From Aedes albopictus (lineage: Eukaryota > Arthropoda > Insecta > Diptera > Culicidae): a stretch of 64,000 nucleotides of DNA. Under the pieces are notes generated by a model, which was not told the origin of the DNA, made no database searches, and worked only from the letters and a program-made list of their open reading frames with translations. Made by a program: the position numbers and the translations under genes. This document shows, in pieces, positions 35,240 through 46,109 of this stretch (positions are counted from its first letter, which is position 1; each line of letters begins with the position of its first letter). The stretch is from contig NC_085138.1 in NCBI RefSeq assembly GCF_035046485.1, forward strand, positions 445,819,204 to 445,883,203, written 5' to 3'.

Positions 35240-36610
35240 TCTTGTTATGCACATGGCTGGGGGTGCATAAATTGAAAATGTGCATAAACTAAAAAAAGGC
35301 ATAAAAAGAGGGAAATCTGTGCATAAATTAAGTGTGGGCTTTAATGAGGGAATCTAGTTCGCAAGAACAGGTCTTCCTCCTGTGCATTTGAAGTGTGGCT
35401 AAGGGGATTCCCAGAAAGTTCCCAAAGAGTCCAAAAAAGGCGGTTCCAAAAGGCTTCAGGGGCGTTTTAGGGGATTTGAGGAGCCTTTTTAAAGGCGTTC
35501 TGTCAGAATTTTTTTGGCGTTTTAAAGGGATTACTGGGAATTTAGGAGCATTTCAATAGTATTAAGGGGGTTTCAGGGACGGTTCAAGGGCAATTCAGGA
35601 GAGTACCAGGAACCTTCAAAGGGCGTTGCAAGGGGTTTGAGGGGTGTTGGCGGGGATCAGAGTGAGAATTTCGGTCGGCACCGGGCACCGGGTCTCCAGT
35701 TAGCCTAGCGGCTATGGATCGCCAATCCGAAGACGGCGGGTTCGATTCCCGTTCCGGTCGGGAAAATTTTCTCGACTCCCTAAGCATAGTGTATCATTGT
35801 ACTTGCCTCACAACAATATACAATTCATGCAATAGCAGGCAAAGAAAGCCCTTTAATTAATAACTGTGGAAATGCTCAAAGAACACTAAGTTGAAGCGAG
35901 GCAGGCCATGTCCCAGTGGGGACGTAGAGCCATAAAGAAGAAGAAGATGATGATATTACGGAGATTTCAAAGGCGTTTCGAGACATTTCAGGTCAGGGTC
36001 GTATCAGTGGTTTCAAGAACACCTTTAAATCAATGGGCATTTCAGGGGCGTTTCAAAAGATATTGTGATGGGGTTTCTGAAAATCATCTGAAACTTCCTG
36101 AAATCCCTGCTAAAATCCCCCTAAACCTCCTCGGACCCTATGTAACGCACCTGAGACCCTCCGAAACCCCTAAAAGCGACTCCGCAATGTCCCTGAAACC
36201 AGCCTAAAATGCTCTGCGACTTGCTAGAATGCCTCCGAAACCTCCTTAAGACTCATTCGGACCCATGTAACGCACGTGAGCCCCTCGGAAACCCCCGACA
36301 ACGTACCTGTAACGACTCTTATACCCGTCGAAAATCCTTAGAAACTCTCTGCAATATTTACGTGGTCAATCCGTCGTCTTCAGACCCCCGAAAACTCCCC
36401 TGAGTTCTCCTGGTACCCCGCTGAAACCCCTTGGTAACCCCTTAAATTCTCTGTAACCTCCTTTTGCCCCCTATAAACACCACCAAGCCGTCGTTGCAAT
36501 AGTTACCATCATTATTATTTTTTATGCATAATATTGGTTCTGAGTATCTTTCCCTCTTTTTAAGCAGGGCTTAAAAAAGGTGCATAAATAAAAAGTGCAT
36601 AAAACAGCAT
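35240..36610. mobile_element. Foldback-like element with strand-skewed minisatellite arms
   Basis: Both outer edges carry GTGCATAAA and AAAAAGAGGGAAA words in inverted orientation (about 35245-35335 and 36515-36605). Inside, the plus strand is G/T-rich (TTTCAGGGGCGTTTTAGGGG style) from 35400 to 36075, then C/A-rich (CCTGAAACCCCTGAAA style) to 36470. This gives degenerate inverted arms. A Feilai SINE (35690-35947) has inserted into the left arm. The pattern matches the block at 5200-6175. Exact ends and a target duplication are not readable. Confidence 0.55.
35690..35947 (+). mobile_element. Feilai: Feilai-type SINE
   Basis: Begins GGTCTCCAGTTAGCCTAG and ends (GAA)n then GATGATG. The B box GGTTCGATTCC is intact, but the A box has lost about eight bases (CTAGCGGCTATGG instead of CTAGTGGTTAAGGCTATGG), which would weaken RNA polymerase III transcription. 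It lies inside the left arm of the skewed foldback-like element. Confidence 0.85.
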
Positions 36611-37375
36611 GCATGAAAAGAAAATTTAGTGTGCACACCATCTCATTTGAGACCTGACTACGTCACGAAAGTTCAAGTTTTCGGCAATGTTGTTCAGAAA
36701 ATCCTTCTCTCATTTCTCGTTTTTTCGTTCGCAATTCTGCCTCTAGGTGATGTTAGGGAGCATGAGTAAAGAGCATTTATGAATAGCTCTTTAAGCTCGA
36801 TAAGATGAGAGTTCAAGTCTTCGGCAATGTTGTTCAGAAAGTCGTTTTCTCCATAAAAGCAGCAGTTCGCTATTCTGCCTCTAGGTGGTGCTAGTGAGCA
36901 TGTTAAAATGAGCATTTTTAACCAGCTCTATCTCGTAATCCCGATAAAATGGAAACTTCAAGTCTTCGTCAAAGTTGTTCAGATGGTCGTTTGCTTTTTT
37001 AAGCTAACCAGTTTTGCTCGCAAATAAGTTGCTAAGTCCCATTACTGAGCGTGTTAGATTGAGCATTTTTAACTTGCTGTATCTCGCGATCCTGAAGAGA
37101 TGGTGCTTTCGGGTCTTCGGCCATGATGTAGTCATCGTCATCATCTGATGCACTCAATATTCGAGTGATTCGGGTGTGAATAATTTTAAAATCAAGTGAT
37201 TCAGGTAGTGAACATTCTCAATTCAAGTGGTTCGGGTCTGATTGATTTCATATTTAAGTGATGCAGGTTCAATACACTTAATATTTAAGTAATGCTGGTC
37301 CGATTCACTTCATATACAAGTGTTTCATGTCTGATGCACCTAGTGTTCGATTGGTTCAGGGCTGGTTTGTAACCG
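36611..37375. repeat. Complex tandem repeat: 145-bp units then 32-bp units
   Basis: Units of 140-151 bp start at about 36671, 36811, 36956 and 37107 (GTTCAAGTCTTCGGCAATG, ATTCTGCCTCTAGGTGATG, GAGCATTTTTAAC). They are followed by a short-period array built on AAGTGATTCAGGTC and GATTCACTTCATATT. The same two-part structure, with the same order, occurs at 46110-46880, so this is one dispersed element family. Confidence 0.75.
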
Positions 37376-38811
37376 TTCGGTTCCAATATTTACTTGCTGG
37401 CTCCACCGCAAGTCCATTTCTCCCACTTTTCCCCTACAATACGAGGAACGTACACACTCACTGGATGCAAAACACGAGTGAGTGCGTGTTCCACCTTCAC
37501 ACCCTACCAAGTGACAGACAATTCGAGCAGTTTGAGCTCGGGTAAAAGACCGGACAGCCCTGTTGTCGTTGTGTTCACTCACAGAGGGCACCACATGTAC
37601 AACAGGGTGGGCAAACATAAATGCATAAGAAAACGAGCATAAACGTGAAAACGCAACATTATTGCGGAGATTCCACCTGTTTAGACTCCTGCGCGAAAAT
37701 TAGTTGCGTGGATTTTTCTTGCGTGGGCCCACAGATATAAAAACAGACCGCGTCCTGGTGAATATTTTACGTTGTGTTGTTACGTACACATTTGGTGACA
37801 GTTTTGCATTGTAAACAAACATTTGTAATGAACATACGCTGAAAATAAGCCTAATTATTTATTTGCGTTGGAATCTATAAATCTTCGCAACTGGCAATAT
37901 GCTGAAATGCGTTATAAAAAGGGATTCGGGACGGGGGACAATTCTCTTTGTACCGTGATCCTCCAAAAGAAGTAGTAGTGCGCGCGTGTTTAATTGTTCA
38001 TTGTTGAGGTAGAAAATATTTTACAATACCTCTTTGTTTGGTGAAATGTTTAATTTTTTTGTGTTGTTTCTTTCAATAATGTATAGGGTCAGTGTCGTTA
38101 AAAATGTTCCAAATGTTATAAAAGTTAAGATGGACAAGAAGGCATTAGTGAATGTTAAATTGTTAGTATGGTTAGCTTCGTTAATGTTACAGTTTATATG
38201 AATGTTAATTGTGTTAATATTACAGTTAGAACAACAAGAAGAACGAAACAAACAAGAACAAAAACGACAAACAAATACGAAAATGACAAACAAATTAAGA
38301 AAATCGTAAGAAAAAGGTAAATGTGAGGTTAGATAGTGTGACGTCACTGGGTATTGATCCGTGGTGCCCAGGTCCATGTCAATGGGCCTTTTTCTTTTGT
38401 GCTTTTTTCGAGTGATTCGTGCCGGCGACCCTGATGGCGAGTGCGTGATCGACTCCGGCAAGCGAGAAGTGCGTTCCAGATCATTTTATCCGGCATCGAG
38501 ACGTCCGGATCGATCCAGTGGACCAGCGGTGATCCGCCATCGCGCAAACTACGCTGAACGCCCCATCCGCCATCGAGAATCCTCGACCAAGCCTACAATG
38601 CTATGTTACCAAAGCAAACTGTAAGTCAAACTTCCCTGAATATCCGGCAGAGTCGGCCCACCAAAGCCAAATCCCCCTAGTCGGTGGCAAAACCGCCGTT
38701 ACTCCGGCCCATGACAATTGTGTATCAGCATGCATGCAAAAACCTCAAATGTGACGTCACAAATACATATTGTACTAGTTTAGCTTCTGTGTAGCCCATT
38801 ACAGGCGTACC
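37376..38811. other. Unassigned segment with TATA-like promoter words; possible LTR remnant
   Basis: There are TATAAAAA words near 37737 and 37915, the second followed after about 20-35 bases by a G-rich stretch and ACAATTCTC, as in insect LTR promoters. GGCGACCCTGATGGC near 38425 faintly resembles a retrotransposon primer-binding site, and CTGTAAGTC near 38620 resembles a splice donor. No gag or pol reading frame follows, and no paired LTR is visible. The Asn-rich minus-strand frame at 38021-38461 comes from GTTAATGTTA repeats. Confidence 0.2.
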
Positions 38812-38891
38812 TCGATAGTACGTACCCTCTATAGTACGTACCCTCGATAATACGTACCCTCGATAGTACGTACACATTTACCTCGATAGTA
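38812..38891. repeat. CCTCGATAGTACGTA tandem repeat, possible pogo-type end
   Basis: Four to five copies of ACCTCGATAGTACGTACC, spaced about 19-20 bp. It starts with TACAGGCGTACCTCGATA, which resembles the left end of pogo/Tigger-type elements. No matching right end was found. The array is interrupted by the MITE at 38892-39312 and resumes as AGTACGTAC. Confidence 0.5.
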
Positions 38892-39312
38892 CTGCCCCCA
38901 CTCGCATAACAGTCCCATTTGCAAAAAGTAGGAATTGAGAAAACGACATTTGAAGTTTGAAAACTTGTTTCCATATAAAACTTTGAAAAATCGCCAAAAT
39001 TTGAAAATTATTTCGATCATCTCGAAACTTTCACAGATTGCTTTGCACATGAATATATAACTGTAAAAAATATTACAATCACTACAAAGTTCTTCAGTTT
39101 TGTGTTACGTAACACAAAAATCCATGATGGGACTGTTATGCGAGTACTTTTGATATGGGACGCTCATAACTTGGTATTTTTTTCACACATTGTCATAAAA
39201 ATTCATAATTTTTATTGTTGTTTTTGGAAGTATATCAAAAATGATGACTATTCATAACGTTAACTCAAAAGTGATGAAAAGTCAAATGGGACTGTTATGC
39301 GAGTGGGGGCAG
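38892..39312. mobile_element. MITE with CTGCCCCCACTCGCATAAC ends
   Basis: A 421-bp inverted-repeat element. The ends CTGCCCCCACTCGCATAACA and its complement are followed by partly paired arms. AGTA is present on both sides (38888-38891 and 39313-39316), suggesting a 4-bp duplication. A second copy of the family lies at 47752-49556 and is split by a hAT MITE. The intact sequence here around 39260-39285 shows what that copy looked like before insertion. Confidence 0.7.
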
Positions 39313-39589
39313 AGTACGTACATCAAAAATTGGTTATATTTTAATCTTCAAAAAAGTATTCGGATTATTAGTAGACGCAAAGTAGAAACTTCTATACTAT
39401 GAATAAGTGTTATACAGACTCTTATGACACTGTTTAATACAATTATTAATATTTAGATAAATTGAAGGCGTGTTCAAATATCTCACGTACATGAAAATAT
39501 TAAATTATTTTTGTGTTCTGAGCATGAGCATGAGCATGAGCATAGATGACCGTACTATTCGTAGTTGCTACTCCGTGATTGACCAGAAC
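39313..39589. other. Spacer with GAGCAT microsatellite
   Basis: Nothing gene-like. GAGCAT repeats about four times at 39520-39543. Confidence 0.5.
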
Positions 39590-40050
39590 AATCGAAGTTG
39601 CACAAGGAACCAACAGACGGAGCTTGGGAGTAGCCTACCGTCCTCAATGTGCATCTTCGAGAATTCCAAACTTTATTAGGTCAATAACGGCGCCGGCCAC
39701 GTCCTTACGGTCATCGAGGAAGGAAAGGAATGTTATTATGACGTGCGTTGCTTACTAAAGACCGAGATCACCTCTGCGTCTCCACGTCTGTCATGGGAAG
39801 GACTTTTTGTTAGTGGGGAGGGGAAAGGGCGCATGATATGAGTTCACTTTGGTAAGTGGAGTGATTCATGCAACCCTATTAATATCAAACCACTTATTTT
39901 CATTTGGACTAAAACAAAACACATGCCGACATCGAAGATGACGAACCATTCAGATAGTTTTCGAAGTGCGAAAATTAACGAAAGAGAAAATAAAGTGATT
40001 TGAACCAACGTGGCTTTGGAACTTGGGCCGACACTTGACGTGACGAACAT
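39590..40050. repeat. Dispersed repeat, inverted relative to 47400-47680
   Basis: Shared words include GAGCTTGGGAGTAGC, CGAGAATTCCAAACTTTATT, ATAACGGCGCCGGCCACGTC, CTTACGGTCATCGAGGAAGG and GAAGGACTTTTTGTTAG, then GTGTCGG-type words and TTGACGTGACGAAC. The left copy carries about 170 extra bases (about 39840-40010) absent from the copy at 47400-47680. That is either an insertion here or a deletion there. The family is unknown to me and encodes no protein. Confidence 0.65.
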
Positions 40051-40110
40051 TTCAATGTCTGTTGACTAAAATCGCAAAAAATGTTGATGTTGCATTTATC
40101 GTATCATAAA

Positions 40111-40290
40111 TCGCCCCGTACGAAGATGAGCAGTCAAATAGACGACGACGACGACGACGACGTGCACGCGGACGATCCGAATGAAAGCGCGGCCTGTACA
40201 CTTTGCCACCAAGAACTCACTAAATCGCCCCGTACGAGGATGAGCAGTCAAATAGACGACGACGACGACCGAATGAAAACGCGGCCTGTA
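40111..40290. repeat. 114-bp tandem duplication with GAC microsatellite
   Basis: TCGCCCCGTACGARGATGAG followed by CAGTCAAATA and (GAC)n occurs at 40111 and 40225, a 114-bp step. It directly precedes the 111-bp array and may share its origin. Confidence 0.75.
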
Positions 40291-40300
40291 CACTTTTCAA

Positions 40301-40680
40301 AGCCAGCGCGCGATGCTTTGCTGCTGCCGAACTAGAACTACCGCACACTACTGACTGCTTGGCGTCCCGTCGTCGGAGCCCCGCAGAGAAAAGAGAAAAA
40401 ATCGCAAAAATCTAGCAAAGCCAGCGCGCGATGCTTTGCTGCTGCCGAACTACCGCACACTACTGACTGCTTGGCGTCCCGTCGTCGGAGCTCACAGAGA
40501 AAAGAGAAAAAATCGCAAAAATCTAGCAAAGCCAGCGCGCGATGCTTTGCTGCTGCCGAACTACCGCACACTACTGACTGCTTGGCGTCCCGTCGTCGGA
40601 GCTCACAGAGAAAAGAGAAAAAATCGCAAAAATCTAGCAAAGCCAGCGCGCGATGCTTTGCTGCTGCCGAACTACCGCAC
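40301..40680. repeat. 111-bp nearly identical tandem array
   Basis: AGCCAGCGCGCGATGCTTTG starts at 40301, 40419, 40530 and 40641: steps of 118, 111 and 111 bp. The last units are practically identical, pointing to recent expansion. Because 111 is divisible by three, both strands stay open over several units; on the minus strand this gives a 37-residue repeat beginning VCGSSAAAKHRALALLDF. The flanks hold no start, splice site or other coding sign, so I call a repeat, not a gene. Confidence 0.85.
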
Positions 40681-40986
40681 ACAATTCCGGATTCTTAAAA
40701 TTGACTGTTTTTAATTTTGAGAAAATCACTTGCTTGTGCAGTAACTTATTTATTCAATTACTTGCTTACTTGCTTGATTTTCTTACTGACTTACCCACTG
40801 ATTTATTAATTTTACTTAAATTTAGAAACTTTTTATTATTTCTTTTCTATTGGCTTGTACTTTGACGTTTCTGTATTATTTGATTTTTTGTCGCATTAGC
40901 TTTGTTGAGAATCAAAATAGTGTTAAGTTCTGATTCTCAACGAATTTATATGACAAAAAAAATCATAAAATGCAGAAAGCTCAAAA
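40681..40986. other. Short spacer with an 11-bp hairpin
   Basis: GTTGAGAATCA and TGATTCTCAAC pair at about 40901-40941. No gene. Confidence 0.5.
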
Positions 40987-41754
40987 TGACGGATTTCGCG
41001 CCAACTCGAACAAATGTTGGCAGCACCCTCTCAGATTACAACGAAACTTTCTTGGTGTGTAGACCTTGCCCAGATAAGCCACTTTGCATACTCATTTTTC
41101 TAATTTTTTTTCTCGACTGACTTTTGAAAAGGGCTAAACTTTTTTTTATGGATTTTTTAAAAATGTTTTTAATCAAAAAATGACTACTCCTACAAAAAAG
41201 TGTTGTATGGGTGATTATCACAAAATAAGTCAAATTTTAAGAAAAAAATACTGAAAAAAATCCAAAATGAGCCCTACACTGAAAAAAATCATTTCTAAAA
41301 ATTCAAAGTTGATTTAAAAAAAAACACCATTTTTGATTTTGATGAAATTTTGTCTCAAGACAGGTAATTATGTTCCCTACCAACCGTCCATACATCACAA
41401 GATAGGCACTTTTAAGGAAAAAAAGTTTTTCTAACAAAAACTTTTTCTTGTTCGAATGATTTTTTTTTCAGTGTATTTTGTTATCAACAATAAAACCAGT
41501 GAAGGCCATAACAATCCCAGAATCCAATGAAAGTCAATTTTCTAGGAGATTTTGTGTTATTTATTCAATCATTTGGAAGGGTTTTCCTATACATAAAAAA
41601 CTGAAAATATTACAAATGTATTTTCTTAGGAAATGTAATGTTTGATCGCAATATGTATTGAAGTGCACTTTTAAATATACAATTATTTATAATTATGAAT
41701 TTTTCAAATATATATATATATGTGTCTTAGAGCCAATTTCAAACATGTTCTTTT

Positions 41755-44133
41755 CTATTTTTTTCCGATCATACTAAATATTTTTGGTTCATCTTCTGAA
41801 TTAGAATACCTGTTTGCCTTTACTTTGTCGCCAGGAATAGGCAAAAAACTATGGAATTTCTGAGTGCCTGGTATTGTTTTGGCGTTATTATATATTTCTT
41901 CGAGATCTTCTGACATTTTAATGTACTGTTCAGTGGATACGTAACAGAAATTTAATTTAGTTATATTTTTATCTGTCTGTACAACTGCCCAGTTATATAA
42001 CTCTCGTGGAGTTGTTATGGTATTTCCATAATCTCGAGCAAGACTTGCTCTCTTTGCCATTCGCTTGAGAGTGCCACCCATAGCATCACATGGACCTTTA
42101 CCGTGGGACGTTGCAAAAAAAATGCCATTCTGCTCTTAATGCATGCTTTGACTGGAATCTACATAGACTAGCAAAGTTCTTCTTATTTTTGTATTGTGAT
42201 GCTGCCCCATCAGACATAAAATAAATTTTAGAAAAGTTCGTTAATTGTTACATAAAATCTATCATTTTTGAGATGAACAACTGGACCGCAACTGTATCGT
42301 GAGCCATTACTTCCGATATGATAATGAAGCTAACATTTACAAGTTTATTATCTTTCATATAGTAAATTTCAAATGGGTGTATTGTTGCTTGCGAGTTGTT
42401 CCAATGATATCCTTGAGCAGCGTTTTGAATTATGAATGAATAGTTTTCAGAGAAATCACAAATCGCAAGAATTTCATCATCCTTTAATGTATCTTTTTTA
42501 TTTTTGAGAAATGATGATTGTTGTTTATGAATAAAGTCGTGTGTTATAAGTTTGTCAATTTTATCAACAAGATATGGAACAATTTCATCAACAGGTTTAA
42601 TAATCGTTTCTAAATTATAGCGATCAGTATTCAACCACTGCTGAAATATAATCTCTTCTTTGTCATTTGATTCTAATATCAATGTAAGTTCCTCTTCAAT
42701 GTGTTCATTACAAGCACACTTTTCACAAGCACGGAAAAAGCAATTATCTGTTCTGGTGGAAATATCGCAAAGCATTTTTTGTATTTTTTCATCTTGTGAC
42801 ACAATTCTTATACTGTTGAACATTAAATTTACATTTTCATGAATAGTACATATGCATACATTGTGTATACCAGTAGAATCAAGTAAAATACAATGCTTTG
42901 GTCGCAACTGTGTAAATACTGTGAAACCAATATTCACAGTTTTGTACATATCTACAAAAATCATATAAGCCTCTTTGAGCGACATCATCAAAAGTCGTTT
43001 TTGAACTTGTTGTTTTTTTCCATTTCGAACCTCAGAAACAAAATCATTTGTTCCTGGCATTGGCCTGCTGATATCATTATCATCAAAAATTTCTCTTACT
43101 ATTTGTTTTGTATCGTCATCAATACCATGCCCCCTTCTTTTTTCGGTGGTACAAAGAATACCCTGTTCATAAACAAGATCCTTCACCTGCCTCGCCATAT
43201 ACATTGGTGCGTTAAACTCTCTTGTGATTTTATTTACCGACCAAGACTTAGGAAGTACAGTTAGTATTTTAATCTGTTCGCTTCTGTCAGTTGTAGGGTG
43301 ATTGAACTTATCCTTTAACTGCATAATTATCTCGTCATACGCCTCCACTTTGCCAACATCCGTTGAATCTATTCCGAAGATATTTTTTCGAACTGCTTTC
43401 GTAATCTGCAATGATTTGTTTATGCGATATTCCATACTTCTCATGTTTCTAGATGAGATTGGCGATAAACTCAATGTTTCAGCAATGGTATTAAACTTCT
43501 CAATATTATGGGGACCCTGTAGTTGATCTGTTGACGGAATTGACTCCAATGATGGAATAGATGGTACCATATCTGTAAGATAAAAGTTAAGGTTATCAAT
43601 ATAATAATGAATGCAGTGGAAAGTTAATGATAGTTATTTATGCAACGAGTTGCAAAAATGATTTTTTTTCGCACAAGTAGTACATTTATCCAACGAGGCT
43701 TGCCGGGTTGGATAAACACGAAGAATACTGAAAAATGTAGTTTTGCAACGAGCTGCAAAATGAGTTATATAAAAGAAGCTAACACGTTGAAGGCTTACTT
43801 ACCCAGCTCATGTTCGATTTGTTGACCACTCGTTGACGGTTCTGGTTCTGGAACATCATGATGTTGCTGCCCACTAAATGATGGTTGCATAGTTTCGTCG
43901 TTTCCATCCGATCGGCGTTTTTTCGTATTCGGGCTTCTGTTGTGACTTATCAATCCACGACATGACTCACAAATACTCATCGATTCGTCGATTTCATGTG
44001 TATATCCCATGGAATGAATTTTATCTATCAATCTTAATGACATGCCCCGTAGATTATGACGGTTGCACTTTGGATTGTTTATTTTTGCACTGCACTTGAA
44101 TTTGTTGAATTTTGATTTATACGATTGATCCAT
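41755..44133 (-). pseudogene. DDE-type transposase, one intron, one stop, one frameshift
   Basis: Exon 1 (44133 to 43799) begins MDQSYKSKFNKFKCSAKI and has a Cys/His pattern (CSAK, CNRH, CESC) that may bind DNA. The intron 43577-43798 has donor GTAAGT and acceptor TTATCTTACAG and joins in phase (HELD, then MVPSIP). Exon 2 carries the likely catalytic block: CDFSENYSF, HWNNSQATIHPF and SDGAASQYKN. A TAA interrupts the frame at about 42246-42248. An extra base in the T-rich run near 42110-42122 shifts the frame before ATSHGKGPCDAMGGTLKR. The end is FSMIGKK at 41755, about 700 residues in all. I recall this DFxEN / SDGxxSQ / HGKG pattern from unnamed animal transposon proteins (Sola-type is one candidate) but cannot place it firmly. 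Confidence 0.7.
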
Positions 44134-44222
44134 TACTTTTCAGAACTGCCTTTAATAACCAAAGAGAAGTAACAAGTTGAATGATACCGATTCATTTTCT
44201 TGTTTTGTTCATATTTGCTCTA

Positions 44223-44376
44223 GGGACTGTCCATGAACCACGTGTTCATGAGGGGGGGGGGGGGTTCGGCCAATGACCATTTTGTATGGATGAAAAAAAA
44301 AATTGTATGGACTAATGACCACGCGGGGGGGTTGAGAAGTCCCAAAAAAATGACCACGTGGTTTATGGACAGCCCC
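44223..44376. mobile_element. Small MITE, possible 3-bp CTA/TTA target
   Basis: Inverted ends GGGACTGTCC and GGACAGCCCC, with the CCATGAACCACGTG word near the left and CCACGTGGTTTATGG near the right. CTA (44220-44222) and TTA (44377-44379) flank it, consistent with the TWA target of PIF/Harbinger-type m3bp MITEs. There is a poly-G run inside. This family is very common in Aedes from memory. Confidence 0.6.
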
Positions 44377-44441
44377 TTAGGTACAACTCTTGATTTGTTT
44401 TTTTTTTTTTTCGATTAGGTAGTTCGAATCTAATAAATAGC

Positions 44442-44461
44442 CTTACCTAATATTAGGTAAG
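44442..44461. repeat. Perfect 20-bp palindrome
   Basis: CTTACCTAATATTAGGTAAG is self-complementary. It lies between the transposase start and the right inverted repeat. It may be a transposase-binding or promoter site, but nothing here proves that. Confidence 0.7.
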
Positions 44462-45148
44462 AACATGGGGTAGAAACGTTTGGGTAGAAATTACAGCAGC
44501 ACGTATGAAATGCGTGTTCTAATTGTATATTGTTTCGTACTTCTAGAGTGCTGCTGCGTGAATATGGGTGCATTGCATTGTCGCATATGACACAATAAGT
44601 TTCATTGCATTTTGAGATTACTAGATAACCTTCACTGGTTTAGTTTGTTTTTAAAAAAAGACACTGAAAAAATAATAATTTGGACATGAAAAAGTTTTTG
44701 TTAGAAAAACTTTTTTTCCTTAAAAGTGCCTATCTTGTGATGTATGGACGGTTGGTAGGGAACATAATTACCTGTCTTGAGACAAAATTTCATCAAAATC
44801 AAAAATGGTGTTTTTTTTTAAATCAACTTTGAATTTTTAGAAATGATTTTTTTCAGTGTAGGGCTCATTTTGGATTTTTTTCAGTATTTTTTTCTTAAAA
44901 TTTGACTTATTTTGTGATAATCACCCATACAACACTTTTTTGTAGGAGTAGTCATTTTTTGATTAAAAACATTTTTAAAAAATCCATAAAAAAAGTTTAG
45001 CCCTTTTCAAAAGTCAGTCCAGATAAATTTTGAAGAAACTAAGTATGCAAAGTGGCTTATCTAGTCTTGGTGTACATACCCAGAAAGTTTCATTGTAATC
45101 TGAGAGGGTGCTGCCTACTCCGAATACGATTTGGGGCGAAATTCGTCA

Positions 45149-46109
45149 ACTGTTTAGGCTATAACTTGATTGTTAGCTCATCAAAACGTCTGAAAATTTG
45201 ACTGTAAGTTCTTCAAGTAAGTCATAATAAGTGGTAAAAATTTCATTATAATCGGTCCAGTACTTTTTTTTAACAATGCAAACAAGAAAACGGGGTTTTC
45301 AAATTTTGGGCACTTTTCAACATTTTAAAATCAGTGTGCATTATTTTGACTGTAGTATTGGCAGTACTGTCCCGATTTTTTTTGAAACTTTGACAGTGTA
45401 AAATCGTTGTGTTAACCTGTTCTCAGTGAAAATTTCAGCCATTATGATTGAAAATTTTAAAAGTTAGAGCAGTTTGAATGTCACTATACCAAAAACCACA
45501 TCTGCTTATTGTGACATAGTGCTATAGATATGGCTATAACTTCTTAAAGGTCAAATTAAATTGAATGAAATTTTGACACAATACATCTACATACATACTT
45601 TTTGTACAGAAAATTTTTCATTGAAATCGGTTCAGTATTTTTGGCTCTACAGTTTCAGGAAAAAATGTGATATATTTTAAAGTGTTTGTTTGGCCCAAGA
45701 TTCTCACCACCAAGAGACTTACTTATTTCGACGATATCTCCGCCAACACTTAACAGATTTTGATGAAATTTTTATGGTATTAGCTACACATAATGTACTA
45801 TTCCTGGTCAAAAAATCAGCTTTTTTTGTGCACGCGATCAAAAGTTATACATTATTCTTTGTGTCTCATTTTTTTCCGAGTCCTGTCTTTACAGTAGCAG
45901 AGCATACAAAAGGTGCACGAATAAATAGCGCATTTTTATAACATGCACAAAAAGAGGTTTTAGTCAATGTTCTCCATTTCACAGATTCGGTCCATCGGAC
46001 AAAGTAGTGTTTGTGATATGATAATTTTAAAGTAGTAGTCGTCAGGTAGCTGTTCGGTTTGTTTACATATTTTTGGCAACAAATACAGGCAAACGGACCT
46101 GTGGATAAT
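45149..46109. other. AT-rich segment with loosely repeated words
   Basis: GAAATTTTGACA, AAAATTTCATT and ATCGGTYCAGTA words recur every 100-250 bases from 45180 to 45800. This may be an outer part of the adjacent transposon or an old tandem repeat. No gene. Confidence 0.35.

Larger units (their letters stand above)
40987..45148 (-). mobile_element. DNA transposon of unassigned superfamily with decayed transposase
   Basis: About 4.16 kb bounded by long inverted repeats: 40987-41470 on the left and about 44655-45148 on the right (ends TGACGGATTTCGCGCC / GGGGCGAAATTCGTCA). They share AGCACCCTCTCAGATTACAA and a long AT-rich body, with about 20 bases differing in length near the right outer part. 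Between them lies a minus-strand transposase gene (41755-44133). A target duplication is not readable (flanks AAAA and ACTG), so the true outer ends may lie slightly elsewhere. A small MITE (44223-44376) has inserted between the gene and the right repeat. Confidence 0.7.

Noticed and set aside
38021..38461. 146-codon Asn/Thr-rich minus-strand protein
   Set aside because: The Asn/Ile/Thr stretch comes from GTTAATGTTA-type low-complexity sequence.
37700..38640. LTR retrotransposon
   Set aside because: TATA-like words and a weak primer-site resemblance only; no paired LTR, no gag or pol frame. Kept only as a low-confidence note.
40338..40682. Repeat protein of 37-residue units on the minus strand
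   Set aside because: The frame is open only because the tandem unit is 111 bp; flanks lack coding features.
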